DNA of 64,000 nt from NCBI GenBank assembly GCA_004335835.1, contig RWJK01000164.1, positions 1-64,000 on the forward strand, read 5' to 3'. This DNA comes from Scenedesmus sp. ARA3. Taxonomy: Eukaryota > Chlorophyta > Chlorophyceae > Sphaeropleales > Scenedesmaceae. The notes under the pieces were generated by a model that had not been told where the DNA came from, ran no database searches, and was given only the letters and a program-made list of their open reading frames with translations. Of the stretch, positions 1 to 13,100 are shown one piece after another; within the stretch, counting starts at the first letter, position 1; the number at the start of each line of letters is the position of its first letter. Made by a program: the position numbers and the translations under genes.

Positions 1-94
1 TGCCTGTCACTGCGGCTCTGCATGCTCTGTGCTGCCTGTACCTGCTGCTACACACGGCGCTGCCTGCCTGTCACTGCTGTTGTGCATGCTGCAG

Positions 95-2369
95 GTGCGC
101 TACCTGCGACAGAAGTACCCCGCAGTGCGTGTGGCATTGCATGCCGGTGAAATGACGCCAGATCTGGCGGAACCCCAGGACCTGACACACCATGTGAAGG
201 ACTCTGTGACTGTGGCAATGGCACACAGGTAGGTGCCTTCATGCTTGTTTTGCTGACTGAGCTTGAGACGACACTGCAGCAGCTGCTGGAGCAACAGCTG
301 AAGCACAGCAGCACAACAAGAACCAGGCTTGGCAGACAGCCTCCCTGCAGCAGCAGCAGCAGCAGCTACAGCTTCTGCAGGAAGCCAGCTCCAGCCAGAC
401 AGAGCTCAACCACAATCAGAACCAGCTGCGCAGCAAGGACCCTCTGCGGCAGGATCTGCAGGATGAGCAACAGCCAAGTATGCAGCTGCAGCACAGCTTA
501 GCGCTGCGCGCTTTGCAAGGGCAGCGCAGCTTAGCGCTACACAGTTGGCAAGCTTGCAGGAGGCTCCGATTCAAATTATTTTCAATTTGACCTTTCAAAC
601 CGCGTCTTTGAGTATGCTGCTGCGCCTGTAGCACAAGCACTGCTGTGGCTGCATCGCTCGACATATTCCATTTGAAATACTTCTGGAACCATTCAAACAA
701 CAGTGATATCGAAACACCTGCTGTTGTCCATCCCAGGATTGGTCATGGCGTGGACTTGCCTTTTGAAGATGATGTGGAAGGCACCCTGAAGTTCATGCTG
801 AAGCATGGGGTGGGTGTTGCCAGGCTCTTAAGTTTATAGAGGTTTATCTTTGTTTCTGAAACTGCTAGGCCACTCGGTGCCATAACAGACATTGCTGTGA
901 TGCAGCAGCACACTGCCGGCCTGCTGAAATGCAGGCCACCTCTAGGATGCAGCAGCACACTGTGCAAGCTTAAGACAGTGATGCCATTTCGCATAGCAAC
1001 ACAGAGAGCACATGATGCAAGCGGCATGCAAAGGCCGGTCTGATTGGCTGGCAGCACTGTGCACTAGCGAGAGAGGATAGTTACATGTGGGTCCTGGCAC
1101 TATCGTAGATGCCATCTAGATACCATCTAGATACCATCTAGATGCCATCTTAGATACCATTTTAGATTGTGTGAGCCCGATAGCATGTTGTCGCAAATCC
1201 ACAGCCACTAGTGATCGTCACTTACCCCCCATCCGTGTTGGCGCACGGCTGTGTTGACGGACCCCCTGCCTCTGCTAGCTGCCTTCTGGCACTACTGCAG
1301 CCACTCAGATAGCCAGAACCCCGTGTGCATAAGACAACTGTCATTCTATATAACACAGCATAACACATCACTTGCTGTGCTGCTGCCAGGTGGCACTGGA
1401 GGTGCTGCTGACAAGCAACGAGTTTGTCTTGCCACAGAGTGAGGGTGACAGGCACTCCTTCCCTCTGTACTTTGCAGCAGGCGTGCCGGTGAGCTGCAGC
1501 TGGCTGGCTGGCCAATGTTGAACTCATCAGTACATTTCATTGCATTACATGCTCCACCCTAACGAGGAGTGGGAACCCCCGTCAGGTGCCAACGAGAGGC
1601 TCATAGGGGCTCATTAATAGTTGCTGCAGCAGGCCGTACATGGGGGTGTAGATATCTGTGCTGCCATGCATTTGATTCAAAGTTGACTGCACGACCTGCG
1701 CACTGGGTATAAAAACCTAAACCCACTGGGTTACAGCCGTAAAACAACCTAAACCCTTGTGCATCCGACGATCGTCTTTCATTGTGCTGCTGCGCTGCCT
1801 TGCCTCTCCATATGTCACTATCCTCTCACATTGTGCTGCTGTGCTTCCTTGCACTGCCAGATGGTCTTGTCCAGTGATGACCCGGGCATTCTGCGCACCA
1901 GCCAGACTGAGCAGTTTATGACACTTGCCTACAAGTATGACAATGTCAGGTGAGCTTGCTCGTTGCAATGTACTCTGTTGTGTTACATTTAAACGGTTTC
2001 AAATGAACCCAGTGCACTCCACGTGATCACGTGATTGTGCTCGATACAAATTTGCAGCTCAGCGCATCCTAGAGGTGGCATGCATTTCAGCAGGCCGGCA
2101 GCCGCCAGCACCAACTCCCCGTAGCTGCCGCTGCCTCCTCAGCCCCTCCTGCTCTTCGCCTGCCATCGTGCTGCTGCTGCTGCTGCTGCTGCTGCAGGTA
2201 TGCTGACATCAAGGCCATGGTGCTGAACAGCATCCGCTACTCATTCATCAAGGAGCCGCAGCTCAAGGCGCGCATATACAGCAAGGTGCAGGATGACCTT
2301 GCTGCCTTTGAAGCAGAGTGGCTCAGCAAAGGGGCGCCTTTCTACGACATGCGCAAGCTGCTACCATGA
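95..2369 (+). CDS. adenosine deaminase family protein, 3' part (5 exons; 5' end outside window)
   Basis: Exons: 95-228, 737-809, 1390-1488, 1861-1949, 2198-2369 (stop TGA 2367-2369); phases close, giving 188 residues. Seen: LHAGEM near the start, RIGHG created exactly across the first junction (AG|G), a TSNE segment in exon 3 and SSDDPG in exon 4. Known for the adenosine/AMP deaminase superfamily: HAGE carries the catalytic Glu, the IGHG and SSDDP regions bind zinc and substrate. Inferred role: hydrolytic deamination of adenosine or a related purine in salvage. The spacing of SSDDPG and the following TEQ resembles the bacterial and ADGF-like branch more than AMP deaminase, but the N-terminal HxH metal site lies upstream of the window, so the subfamily stays open. 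Intron 2 (810-1389) holds a short CTAGAT-type minisatellite. A TGTAA motif, the usual green-algal polyadenylation signal, lies at 2490-2494. Confidence 0.88.
1106..1166. repeat. intronic minisatellite, ATCTAGATACC-type unit
   Basis: About five imperfect copies of an 11-13 nt unit containing CTAGAT, inside intron 2 of the deaminase gene. No function seen. Confidence 0.8.
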
Positions 2370-5013
2370 CGACGCCCTGTAGTTTGCATGATCAGGCTGA
2401 TTTGGATGACTAGGTTTTATTGTGGTTTGATTGTCACAAAGATAACAACGGCCCAGCGCCTTGAACTGTGCAAGGCTTGCAGGCATTTGTGTAACAGCTG
2501 GCGCCGTCGTCTGGTGCCACTAGCACCGTAGTGCGATGCCTGTCAAGCAGTGCTTGTCACAGGTGGGAATGCGAGGGTTGCATGGTCTGTTGTCTCGATG
2601 TTGAAATGTTACTGTGTCAGAAGGTATCATAGCACTGTGGTTGTCAGCGCAAAGCATGACTAGCGCCAGCAAAGCCAGCGCAAGACAATAAGACAGCAGC
2701 ATGGCACCGGCGACTGCATGCTGCCTTGTGCCGCTGCTGCTCAGTGTGAGAGACAGCCAAAGCCCAAGAACCACACCCAGCAGCACACTGTGATCACGAA
2801 TGACAAACACAACGGACCCATGTGCACAGTCAGCAAAGGAGATGCTGCCACACATGACAAAGTACTGCCACCAAAAGACATGACAATGTTTGATACATCG
2901 ATAGCTCGGGGCCGCACAAAGCTGGTGCCAAAGCCTAGACAGCCTGTTCCTCTACTTTCAACCACAGCAGCCGATGTCAGTGCTACTTGATATGCAACGG
3001 CTGATAGAGGCAACGACCTGGACGCCCGTGCTGCAAGTGAGCCATGCCACTACGGAACGTAAAACCAGCAGGCAACAGAAAACAGCCCGGTGAATGCGGT
3101 GGTGCGTCGCACATGACAAAGGATGGCTGGGGTCACAGCAGCAAAGCACAACAAAGAGGAGCAAACAGGTACAACACAGACAGCCAGCCTAGGCCGCCAC
3201 TGGCTGCCAGCAAACACTGTAGGATGATACAACAAACTGCGCCCATTTGCAGGGCCTGCACGGCAAAACACCAATACTGCTTACTGACGCCGGTCTAAGG
3301 AGCCTCGCTTGATTGCAGACGCAACATGAGTAAAGCACTTTAAAAGCACGCAGACCTGCCTCCCCCATACCTACATTCATTCCTACACGCATACCAAGAG
3401 AGAGTGAGTGAGAGCTGGCAACCAAACCAGGGCTGGCATTTTGCCTGCTGGCTGTGTGAACAGCTGCACTTGCAAGCGGCACCCGCAGAAGCTGTAGCTG
3501 CGGCTGCGCTGGTGGATTGATTCAACACACAGATCACCGCACACCTGAAGTGGCAAAGCCTGCCTGCAGAGAGAGCGAAGAGAATCCAGACAGACAAACA
3601 GATACCCCTAATACCGCAGGCGCGCTGCGCCATGCATGCCAGGCGCAGCTCTGGATACAGTACACAGTGCTACTGAACGTGTGCTGCGCGACACTAATCA
3701 GTCGTGCTGCTGGCGGCGACTAGGCACACACTCCCGCAACCCACGTTTGTACACAGCGTAGCATATGAGAAGGAAGTCAGTTCAGCAGCAGTGCAGCATT
3801 GCAGGCAGAGGTAGGGTTTGCAATGCTGCAGCAGGGGCGCATCAATAGCAGCCCCAAACATCAGTGTACTTGTACCAGCCAGAAGTGTGCCCTGGCACTG
3901 CAGTACAGGCGCGGGTGCAAGAACCAGCAGTGGAGGCACCTGCTTCCCTCACACACTGCAGCACACAATGCAGCACGCATACAATTGCTGCGGCCATGAC
4001 TGCGGCACGGCGCCTTTCACAGCTGAGCCCGTGGGCCTACAGCTACAAACAGGCAGGCGACAGCGCACAACAGTGCCGACACACAAAACAAGACAGGCCG
4101 AACCATGTTACTTGTACACGCTGAACACTTTGAGGCAATAGTTGCCACCACCCAAGCTGCAAGGGTGGGAGCAGAAACTGTGCCCCTTCGACACACGTAT
4201 CGCCTGCCGCAGATGCCATGACAGCCGCTGCAACTTCCCTCGCCAGGATAGCTGTGCACCATCGCACAACCAAACTAGCTACAGGCGGCTGCAGACTCGG
4301 CATATGCAGGGATACTGCTCTGCTCCCCTCCTATGCCTGGTTCTTGCTAGCCGCACATACACACACAGAGCATCAACGAGGAAAAAGCATGCTAGCGCCA
4401 CCAGCAACATGATAACGGCCGTACTCCACACACCTGCTATATGCGCCCATCTACCACTCATGCGCCGCACAGCCCTGCAGCTGTGGCAGACAACTCCCGA
4501 CATCCGCAGACATTCGCACATGCTGGCCGATGCACACGAAAACCTAGAAGCACGTAGCGCCACTCTGATAGATGCCAAGCCGCCAAGAAGGCTCGCCATC
4601 AGCCACCAAAAGAACAGCTCATTCCCCTGCCACCGCACAATAAATGCCTGCAGTGAGGGTGTTGCACTTCACATGCACATAGCGCCACTGCTGTGCGGTA
4701 CACTGCAGCATACCTCCGCTTGAAGCTGCTGAGGGCTGCTACCACAGCTTCACCACCAGGGAGTTGCATGTTGATGAGCGTTGCACAGAAGCAGCAACTG
4801 CCTGCTGCCTGGCTAGCAGGGACTGCTGCATGCAACACACACAAAAAACCCAGAATAACCGAGCCTTCATTCCAGTCGTCCCACCCAACCCACCATATGT
4901 GTTCGCCTGCCTACAGCGCGCTTCTGCTGCTGCGCCTGCTGCTGCGGCTGCAGCATCAGCAGGGAGTGCAGCACTAGCACAGACCCCCAGTAGCACAGAC
5001 CCCAGCCGCCACA
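2370..5013. other. intergenic stretch with no supported gene
   Basis: 2.6 kb between the deaminase stop and the 3' end of the zinc-finger gene (convergent genes). ORFs here, including one of 193 codons at 4142-4723 on the plus strand, have irregular composition, no recognisable motif, and no splice-consistent partners. It presumably holds two 3' UTRs plus intergenic sequence. A TGTAA at 2490 is the only candidate signal noted. Confidence 0.5.
2490..2494 (+). terminator. putative polyadenylation signal TGTAA of the deaminase gene
   Basis: TGTAA lies about 120 nt past the stop codon. TGTAA is the usual polyadenylation signal of chlorophyte nuclear genes; the motif is short, so chance is possible. 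Confidence 0.35.
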
Positions 5014-6387
5014 TCAGCGCATCGACTGGCCAGGTGCGCTGCTATTGCTGCTGCCGCTGCCATTGCTGCTGCCATTGCTGCTGCCGCCCTTGTTCCCAAG
5101 GGTTCTGTCGATGTTGATGGGTGTAAAGCGAGCTGCAAACTTGCCGTTCCATGTCAGCGGCCTGTTGATGGTCATGTGCTTGTCAGGATCATCCGGGCAG
5201 AAGCGCGACGTGGTGCGCCGCACGTACCCTGCAGGACAGCAGCATTCAGAAGATGCAGGATGCAGCATACCAGCGTCAGCAGCAGCATACGCGAGTCTGT
5301 GCTGTGCTGAGCACCTTGCTGAGCCAAAGCAACTTTCATCGGAAATCACACAGAGCATGCTGCGTGTTGATTTCGCAGCAGCTGCTGCCATAACTCGCAC
5401 TAGAGCTGGGTTGCTGTGCACTGCTGAGCTGCACGCTGCCAGCCTGCAGGAACACACTGCAAGAGACATCCATGGCGTTTTGCGGCCAGCTGCTTGCAGG
5501 AAACACCTCGTCATTGCTTTGAAATGCAAGCAGTGTTTGTAAAGTGTGTGTATTGAACTTACCCAAGCCATGGCATGTCATGCAGGTGCCCAGATGCCCC
5601 CGCCTGCCATTTGTTGGCGCACGAGCCCATCCTGTGCCGTCGCAAATGGTGCAGCGCGCCTCATACACATGCAGCACCGTCTGCAGCCATGGTCAACAGC
5701 AGGCAGTGATGGAAAAGCATCCACATTTTTCTGAAGCTTCTGTATGCAGAAAAAAGATGCCAGCCGAATGTGTGGCAGAGCTGCAGGCAGCGGACAGCAG
5801 TGCGGCTCCATGCTTTGGGAGGCTGTAGTAGATGTTGCACTGCAGGGCAACAGCCTACATACAGCGCAGACAGAAGCACCAATGCATCTTCTTTGTTAAT
5901 ACAGCAATGACTCACCTTGCAGTTTTCTTCTTCTGGGTCGCACAGCTCCTCATCAGCAGGAACAGTCTGCAGGACAAGCAGCACAACCAGGTGGTCAAGG
6001 CCGCGGGCAGTGCACTGACAGCATCAACGTGAGTCAAAATATTGCAAGCTTACCGTGCCTTCCGGTGGCAGCTTCTTGTAAGGGTGGAACAGCGATAGCG
6101 GGAGGCCTTCGGAACTGCGCCATCGACACAGCCAGCGGTCAGCTGCACTGCCATGGCTCCTCACAGCTACCCGAAAGATGTACGGTGCATCAAACGCTGA
6201 CCAGACCGTGCATGATCAGCATTACCGACATCCTGCACTCCAAAGCACGTAATGCTGCAGCTCACACTGGCCACCGACGCTCCGGGAAAGGGTCGTGATG
6301 ATGCAACGACCGACACACGTATCTACAGCTTCTGTTTGGCCCTGCTACAAGCCGTAGCGGGCGCCCTAGCAGCTGCTGGCTGAGCAT
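5014..6387 (-). CDS. CxxCxGxG (DnaJ-type) zinc-finger protein, probably chloroplast
   Basis: Minus-strand exons in order: 6387 to about 6315-6327 (first exon, donor uncertain), 6196-6054, 5966-5916, 5680-5563, 5228-5014 (stop TGA 5016-5014). Exons 2-5 join in phase and read through FHPYKKLPPEGT, an acidic DEELCDPEEENC segment, then CTICDGTG and CMTCHGLG 21 residues apart, and a final domain with RRTTSRFCPDDPDKH and a Ser/Gly/Asn tail. Two CxxCxGxG repeats are half of the four found in DnaJ; such half-size fingers occur in small plastid chaperone or assembly factors (BSD2- and PSA2-like), which is the inferred role. The proposed first exon (ATG at 6387, MLSQQLLGRPLRL...) is Arg/Ser-rich and transit-peptide-like. 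Exon 2 is preceded in frame by a stop, so an upstream exon is required; its donor was not settled. Confidence 0.72.
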
Positions 6388-7165
6388 GATGAATGGCCCG
6401 ACTCTGTGGCTCTGCGTATCGAACTACAAAAGGTGAAAAGAAGCAAAGCCCAGAGCAATGATATTACTTTTGGTAAAACTGTGGAACGTTGATGCTCACG
6501 ACTGAAAGGGCTTCTATGTCCCCGTGTTGACAACGCGCGTAACATGTCGGTGGGGTGGGTTCCGCAGGCTTTTTGTAGAAAAGAACCATGTAGGTGATAT
6601 TAGCTTCAACGCATGCCAAGTGAAGCCATCATCACTCTATTGCCAGCTGGTGATGTACGCGTTGTAGCAGCAGCAGCAGCAGCACCAGCTACAGCACTAC
6701 AAGCACCTGTGTTGAATGCCTGCCGTTGTCTGTTCTTAACACTGTTCGTTTTATAGGCATTAAAGTGACACATAAAAGCCCTGTCAGCATCTTGAGAGAG
6801 CTCTGCTGAATCTGTTTGGCAGTGTCTGTGGTTTGTGCATGCGTGCCAGGCGGCCTGCATCAACACTAGCAGTCCAGGCAGGTCACATAATGTGCAGCCA
6901 AAAGGTGTGCACGTCTGTCCGTCACACGACAGTCATGCAGGTGGGCTGCAGTCTCCTGCTGCATCAATTGGTAGCAACACCAACTCAGCCACAGCAAGTG
7001 ATGCGTTGGTCAAAGCAACACTTGCCAATGTGATGTTGCACCGTCCCATCAACCATGTTACACTGCAAGGTAAGTCAATACATATGATGCAGCAGCCTAT
7101 GCGAAGGCCTTTTTGTATGTTGTTGCGTTGTGCTGCTGCAGTTGAGCAGCAAGCACACGAGCCAC
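6388..7165. other. divergent intergenic region (two promoters expected)
   Basis: Lies between the first exon of the minus-strand zinc-finger gene and the ATG of the plus-strand DUF1279 gene, so it should hold both promoters. It contains a short CAG run near 6666-6681. I see no clear TATA box or other defined element. Confidence 0.4.
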
Positions 7166-7417
7166 ATGGCGTGCAAGAGGGCACTGTTGCCGCACTGCCA
7201 CACAATCAGAGCCTACAGCAGCTGGACAAGTGAACTACCTGGCAGCAGCGGCAGCTGCATTATACAGAAAAACAGCAGCAACGAAAGAGGGTGGCAGCAC
7301 AGCAGCAGCAACAGCAGGGGCGGCCGCCCCTCATGTAGCAACATACTGCCGCGGAAATCACAACGGCTCATTCCGCAAGCATCAGCATCTGGCAACGCAG
7401 CAGGCGGCGGCAGCAGC

Positions 7418-7456
<39 letters not shown>

Positions 7457-8671
7457 CTGCTTGGCACCTTGCAGAAGTGGAATCAAGACACTCGCAAGCT
7501 ACGGGAGCAGCTGCAGTCCCTGGGCCTTGCTGGCGTGGTTGCGTATGGCCTGTTTAACACGCTGTACTACACAGTGGCCTTCCTGGTGGTGTGGTTCACT
7601 GTTGCAAATGTGCCTGCAGGTGCGCTTGCTGCTGTGACTGTTGATGATGCGCAGCGCTCTGCAGGATTTAGCATGCAGTGTGGCTCATCGGTGGCTTGGC
7701 CTGTTTGTGCCGAGCATGTGTAGCATCAATGCTCTGGGAGGTGTCCTGGCCTGAGCAGACAATTTCAATCAATACCTTGTACAGCAATCGCACTGCTTGC
7801 ACGGTGACTTGCTTGCAGCTGGCCATGTTTACAGCTGCCAGTTGCTTGCGCGCAGTTGTGAGACCTGCTGCTTGCTTTGCTGCTTGAGGTTGCATCCAGC
7901 GACGCTCTGGCAGGCTGAGCAAGCAACCAACCGCAAGCACCAAGGCTGGTTTGGCAGGATGTGGCCTTGCTGCCTCTGCGATGCGTACTCTGATACGCTG
8001 CAACCTTTCCTGTGCATGCACCGGCCATACTAGCAAATGACGAATGATGCGTGTGTCTGCTGCAGGGTTGGGCGCTCAGGCAGCAATGCGCAAGGCTGCG
8101 GAGGTGTTTGCACTGGTGTGGGCTGGCAGCCAGGTGAGCAGCAGCCACGACCCTCACCACAACAGCTTTATGAATGCTTTCGCCGCGCTTCTCGACTGAA
8201 ACGTGCTGAGGATACTTCCATGCTTTCATGCTATATGCAAACTCTCTGTGAACAACAGCGCAGCATCGGCAGCGACAGCGGCGGCAGCAGCAGCAGCAGC
8301 AGGACTGACAAGCAGGCTCATCTGTAATACCAGTGGGAAGAGCAACTGCTGGCTTCGGTCTCCTTGCTAGCTTACAGTGCCGCGACTTCATGCAACGCCA
8401 TTTCCCCTTTGGCTGGCTTCTCGTTTCAGCTTCTGTTTCTGTTTCAGCAGGCAACAGCTGCAGTGCACCCTGCTGCTGCGCCCTGCAGGTCACCAAGCTG
8501 CTGCGTGCTGGTGGTGCGCTGGCGTTTGCGCCTGTCGTTGACAAGGGCTTGGAGGCGGCTGTTGCAAAGCTGCGGTTGAAAAGCAAGCAGCAGGCGTTTG
8601 CGCTGGTAGTGGCAGCGTGCCTGGCGCTGGCGGCAGCCGTCTTTGGCGCTGTGGTTGCTATGCACATGTGA
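7166..8671 (+). CDS. DUF1279 / FAM210-like membrane protein, plastid-targeted by appearance
   Basis: Exons: 7166-7619, 8066-8133, 8489-8671 (stop TGA 8669-8671); phases 1 and 0 close, 234 residues. An in-frame ATG at 7130 would add 12 residues. Residues 1-100 are Ser/Arg/Gln-rich with a Gly-Ser run, like a transit peptide followed by a linker encoded by a CAG/CGG tract. The conserved core starts at WNQDTRKLREQLQSLGLAGV, continues with the membrane segment GLFNTLYYTVAFLVVWFTVA, then MRKAAEVFALVWAGSQ, VTKLLRAGGALAFAPVVDKG and a last hydrophobic helix ending AVVAMHM. This order (amphipathic helix, membrane span, Pro-containing loop, terminal span) is that of DUF1279, shared by animal FAM210A/B and plant plastid homologues. 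Molecular function of plant and algal members is not established; I infer an organelle envelope or thylakoid protein. Confidence 0.83.
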
Positions 8672-10103
8672 TGCTGGATCATTCATTTTACATGGCAAGC
8701 ATTTGCATGCAGTTTTGGTGTTCTGCATCTCACATTTGCGCTGCTGAAGCGTTGAAGCTCAAGAGCCCTTGAGCGGCTGTGGCTTGCTAGCTGTTGTGCT
8801 CTGGAAAACCAAGCCATCTCACCCAACGTTACACCACATGACCGTGTGGATTCGTCCTTTCACATGGCACCCCACCAAGCAGCGCAGCCAAGTGCGTGCA
8901 TGCCGCATCCAGATGGGAAGCCCATCTGTGCCCCAAAACAAGCACCACAACTGTTGATGTGTGTCCACACCACGTGTGGCAAGTTGACGCCATCTCAGGA
9001 GCCTACGTGACAGCAATTAGGCTTTGCAGTGTACATACAGTGCAGTATTGTCTTGCTGACCACGTTGCTGCCGCCCGCAAGCTGCTTGTGGGCCACCATG
9101 ATTGCATGGCTGCTACACGCATTGTTGCGCATCATGCTAGCGTGATAGTCAGGCATAATGGGCTTGGGTGCACAACCTGCTGACGCACGCACACACACCA
9201 GCAAATGCTGACTCAGAGCACCCCAGCAGCTAGTGTACACCAGCAGCTAGTGTGCTGCATGCTGTGTCTGCTTGCAAGGTGATAGAAATGCATTGGCCTG
9301 CAACACACCAACATATCAAGGTTGGCAGCATGTGCGGCCAAGGCATAACATATGACAGCACCAGGCACACACCAGCGCATGGCCTGCAAGTGTGCACCGA
9401 CAGGTGTGCTCTGCTGGTGTAGAGATTCTACAGTGGTGAACAACAGTGTAACAAACACAATGTATGTGAACACGAAGCCGTGTATATGTAGCAGTGCCGC
9501 CGTCTGCTAAACATCAGCAGGCGCGACGGCACCACCACTGCTAGCCGCTAGCAGGCGCAATGCTGGCAGCACTGCTGCTGCTTGATGCATGCTACACAAC
9601 GATGGTGACTCAGTTGTAACCTGCAGGGCCAGGCCACGCAAGCCTGCTCAGCATAACCAGTAGCGCCAACCCAGGGCGCAAAGCAAAACCTCAACCTCAA
9701 TCTGCTCAACCCTAGCACACAAGGGTAAACAGAGAACGATCCGCATCCCACAATAACCTGTGACCCTGCCGACAATACACCTGATGACACTACCAGTCCA
9801 TTTTGCTATAGCAGCACAGCAGACCCGCAGCCTCAGCATAACAGCACCAGCCACTGATAGAGCGGCGCTATCAGCGATACAGCGCACCCCCTGCCCTGCT
9901 GCTGTGCTTATGCCACCACACATGAAGCCTGCAGTTCCTGCAAGCATGCCCAGATGCACTGCAGCACAAGGGCTATGACACCACGCTCAGGAGCAGCGCG
10001 TGCTGCTGCTGCTGCTGTTCCTGCAGGAACGCCCAGTTTGGCCCAGGAAGCAACCAACGCTGCACGGCATGCTGCGCAACCACACTCAGAAGGTGTGTCT
10101 TGC
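8672..10103. other. convergent intergenic region, nothing recognised
   Basis: 1.4 kb between two gene 3' ends. Short ORFs on both strands have no motif and no phase-consistent splice partners. Expected to hold the two 3' UTRs. Confidence 0.5.
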
Positions 10104-13100
10104 TCAGAAGATGCGCGTGCTGCTGCGCATCGTCTCCAAGTACTTTGTGTCCACGCCTGACTCGCGCGTGAGCGCGATGCGCCCGGTGCGTGCGATTTCG
10201 AGCACACCTGCAGCAGAGACAGCAGGCAGAGCAAAGTTTCAGCAGAGCTGACTATACGTGGAACTGTGGCATCTGAGCTGTGCTGTGCTAAGTACATATC
10301 GGTCTGCGAACCGAGTGTGCAGCCTGCTGACAGCATGAAGAAACATCAAGGGCACAATCTCTCACTTCCCACGGCGCTCTCTGGACGCCTTTTTAGACAC
10401 ATCGGTCAAACACCCTGGTCAAACATCGGTCAAACAACAGTCAAACAACAGCTCCTCACCGTACGGCTCCAACAGGTCTGCGATCGCGCTCATCTTGTCC
10501 TCGCGGCCCTGCACCTCCAGCGTCATGGTGGTGTGCGCCACATCAATCACGCCCAGCCTGAAAACTGGTCAAAGACACAAGTCAAACTCTGGTCAAACAA
10601 CAGCTCACCATACGGCTCCAGCAGGTCTGCGATGGCGCTCATCTTGTCCTCGCGGCCCTGCACCTCCAGCGTCATGGTGGTGTGTGCCACGTCAATCACA
10701 CCCAGCCTGAAGATCTGCACCAGGTCGCGCAGCTCACCACGCTGGCTGGCAGTGCAGCGCACCTGCAGCAGCAGCAGCAGCAGCAGAAGCAGGAGGTAAG
10801 CCCAGCCATGTGGGCTGCTCACCTTGTTGGTTGGCCCCAAACAAACACACATAAGCACATGCACAAACATGCAAGCACAGGCTCTAGTGCAACTGCCTTA
10901 TCCAACCAGCTTCATGCCAAGCAAGCGCCAGCCTACCTTGATGAGCATCAGCTCGCGAGCGCGCACAAACACACAGAACCAAAGTGCAAGCCCAAGTACA
11001 AGCTTTTAATTAGGTGCATGACAGCAATACAAAAGGTGATTCCCACCTTGATGAGCATCAGCTCGCGGGCCACGTAGGGCACTGCAGTGATGTCCTCCAC
11101 GTCCTTGACATACACCAGCTTCTTCACCTGAGGGGCGGCAGCAGCACCAGTACGGGAAACAAACAATAAGGCCATGCCCAGTAGCAGATGCTGTGCCAGC
11201 CTAGTGACAAGTACAACAGTTTGGCTACCTGCCAGCCTAGTGACAAGCACAACAGTTTGGCTACCTGCCAGCCTAGTGACAGGTACAACAGTTTGGCTAC
11301 CTGCCATTCAGCAACTCCAAGATGGCTTTTCTTCCCACGCGTGACCCACCCGTGACCCAGCGACCAGTTCCTGTCAGCTTGCCCAGCGAGGTGGAAAGAC
11401 ACGTGACAGTGGCATGACAGCAGTCACACGCACCTGTTTGATGACCTTGTCCACGCTCTGGCATGTCCCGGGCACCACCATGGTGATGCGGCAACATTGC
11501 CATGCACCGACAACTCACTCGACACTGAACCTTCAGACCTTTGATCAACACACATGCCGTACCTGCTTGATGACCTTGTCCACGCTCTGGCGTGTCCCGG
11601 GCACCACCATGGTGATGCGGGAGTCACCGGGCGTCTCACTGGGGCCCACAGCAAGGCTCTGCACGTTGTAGCCGCGGCGCGCAAACACCTGCGTCACCTG
11701 CGCTTGGGCGGCAGCAGCAGCAGCAGCAGCAACAGAGGGAGAGCAAAAACAGAAGCAGAGAAGCTCAGCAAGCTGTGGACGTGGGTGCAAGGCTGAATGC
11801 CTGGGTGTCTGTCCAGGCGGGACAGACACTCAGTGAAAAAGCACGGACGCCAACAACCCTTGACTGGAAACCTGCAGGCTGTGCCTGTTCCCAGACTCTT
11901 CCCGCCTGCTGCAGCGCCCCTGCTGCAAGCAACACCAAAGCAACATACAAATGCCATGCAGTCACCCCGCACCTGCGGCAGCACGCCAGGCACGTCTGCC
12001 ACCAGGATCTGCAGCATGTGCGCCTGTCAACCACACCACAACCACACCACAGCAACACCACAGCGACACCAAAAGCTATCTCTGAAACCGCACCTGCTGC
12101 AGCACGCCGGGCACGTCTGCCACCAGGATCTGCAGCGCAGCCCCCAACACGCTAGCAGCAACACCAGAAAACCTTCTCACACCTACCTGCTGCAGCACGC
12201 CGGGCACGTCTGCCACCAGGATCTGCAGCGTGTGTGCCTGGAACTCCCCGCTCTGCGCCTCGCCGCGGTCGTTCTCGTACTGCTGCGGTGCCGCCAGCAC
12301 GTTGGTCACCTCCCAGGGCCCCGACAGGTCATCCTTCTCCACCATGTACACGTCAGCCTCGCGGGACTCCAGCGAGACAGGCACCGGCAGCGAGCTGCAG
12401 GGAGAAAAGTGTTATGCATATGTCATCATGATGAAACAAAGGCTGGAAAGGCGGCGGCGAAGAGCAAAAAATGCAGCGAGTGGGCAGCGTGGCGTATCTA
12501 TGCATGAGTCTGGCGAAAGACACGCATGATGGAGCAAGGCCGGCGAGCTGCGCCAATTTTTTTAGGTTGGGAAACCCAAAACCATATCTGCCTGCATGCC
12601 GGTAGCCAACACACGCACGCTCTCTGCATACAGACACATCACCACTCACTCGGTCTTGCGCTCGCGGTGTGCGGGGCGCTCCGTGGGCGTCTTGACCTGC
12701 TCCAGCAGTGCCTCTCCGCGCTTGAGGCTGATGCGCCCGGTGCGGCAGACCTCCATGACGCCAAACTTGGTCATCACGTTCTGCATGGCCACGGTCTGCA
12801 ACACCGGAAGCAGCAGCAGCAAGGAGGTAAGGAGGCTGCTGATGAACACTTCTGGTAAACCACTCCTGTGTCACCAGACGATGTGCCTGTAGACTTTTGG
12901 GCTCACGTCAGGCTGCCTGTGCACCACCGCACCTGCCGCAGGTGCCCCGATACGCACAGCATGATGCCGCGCTCGCTCACGTCCACGTGCTATTTATAAG
13001 TAATCAACAAAAACAAAAACAAAAACAAAAACAGTAACAAAAGCAAACCCTGCGCCGCACCTTGCCGGGGTCTCCTGACACGCACAGCGTGATGCCGCGC

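Noticed and set aside
4142..4723. 193-codon plus-strand ORF
   Set aside because: Composition is irregular, no motif, no splice partners; likely chance in GC-balanced 3' flank sequence.
10460..10560. Copy of exon 11 end considered as a true additional exon
   Set aside because: It has a donor but no suitable acceptor just upstream; the main model already closes in phase without it.
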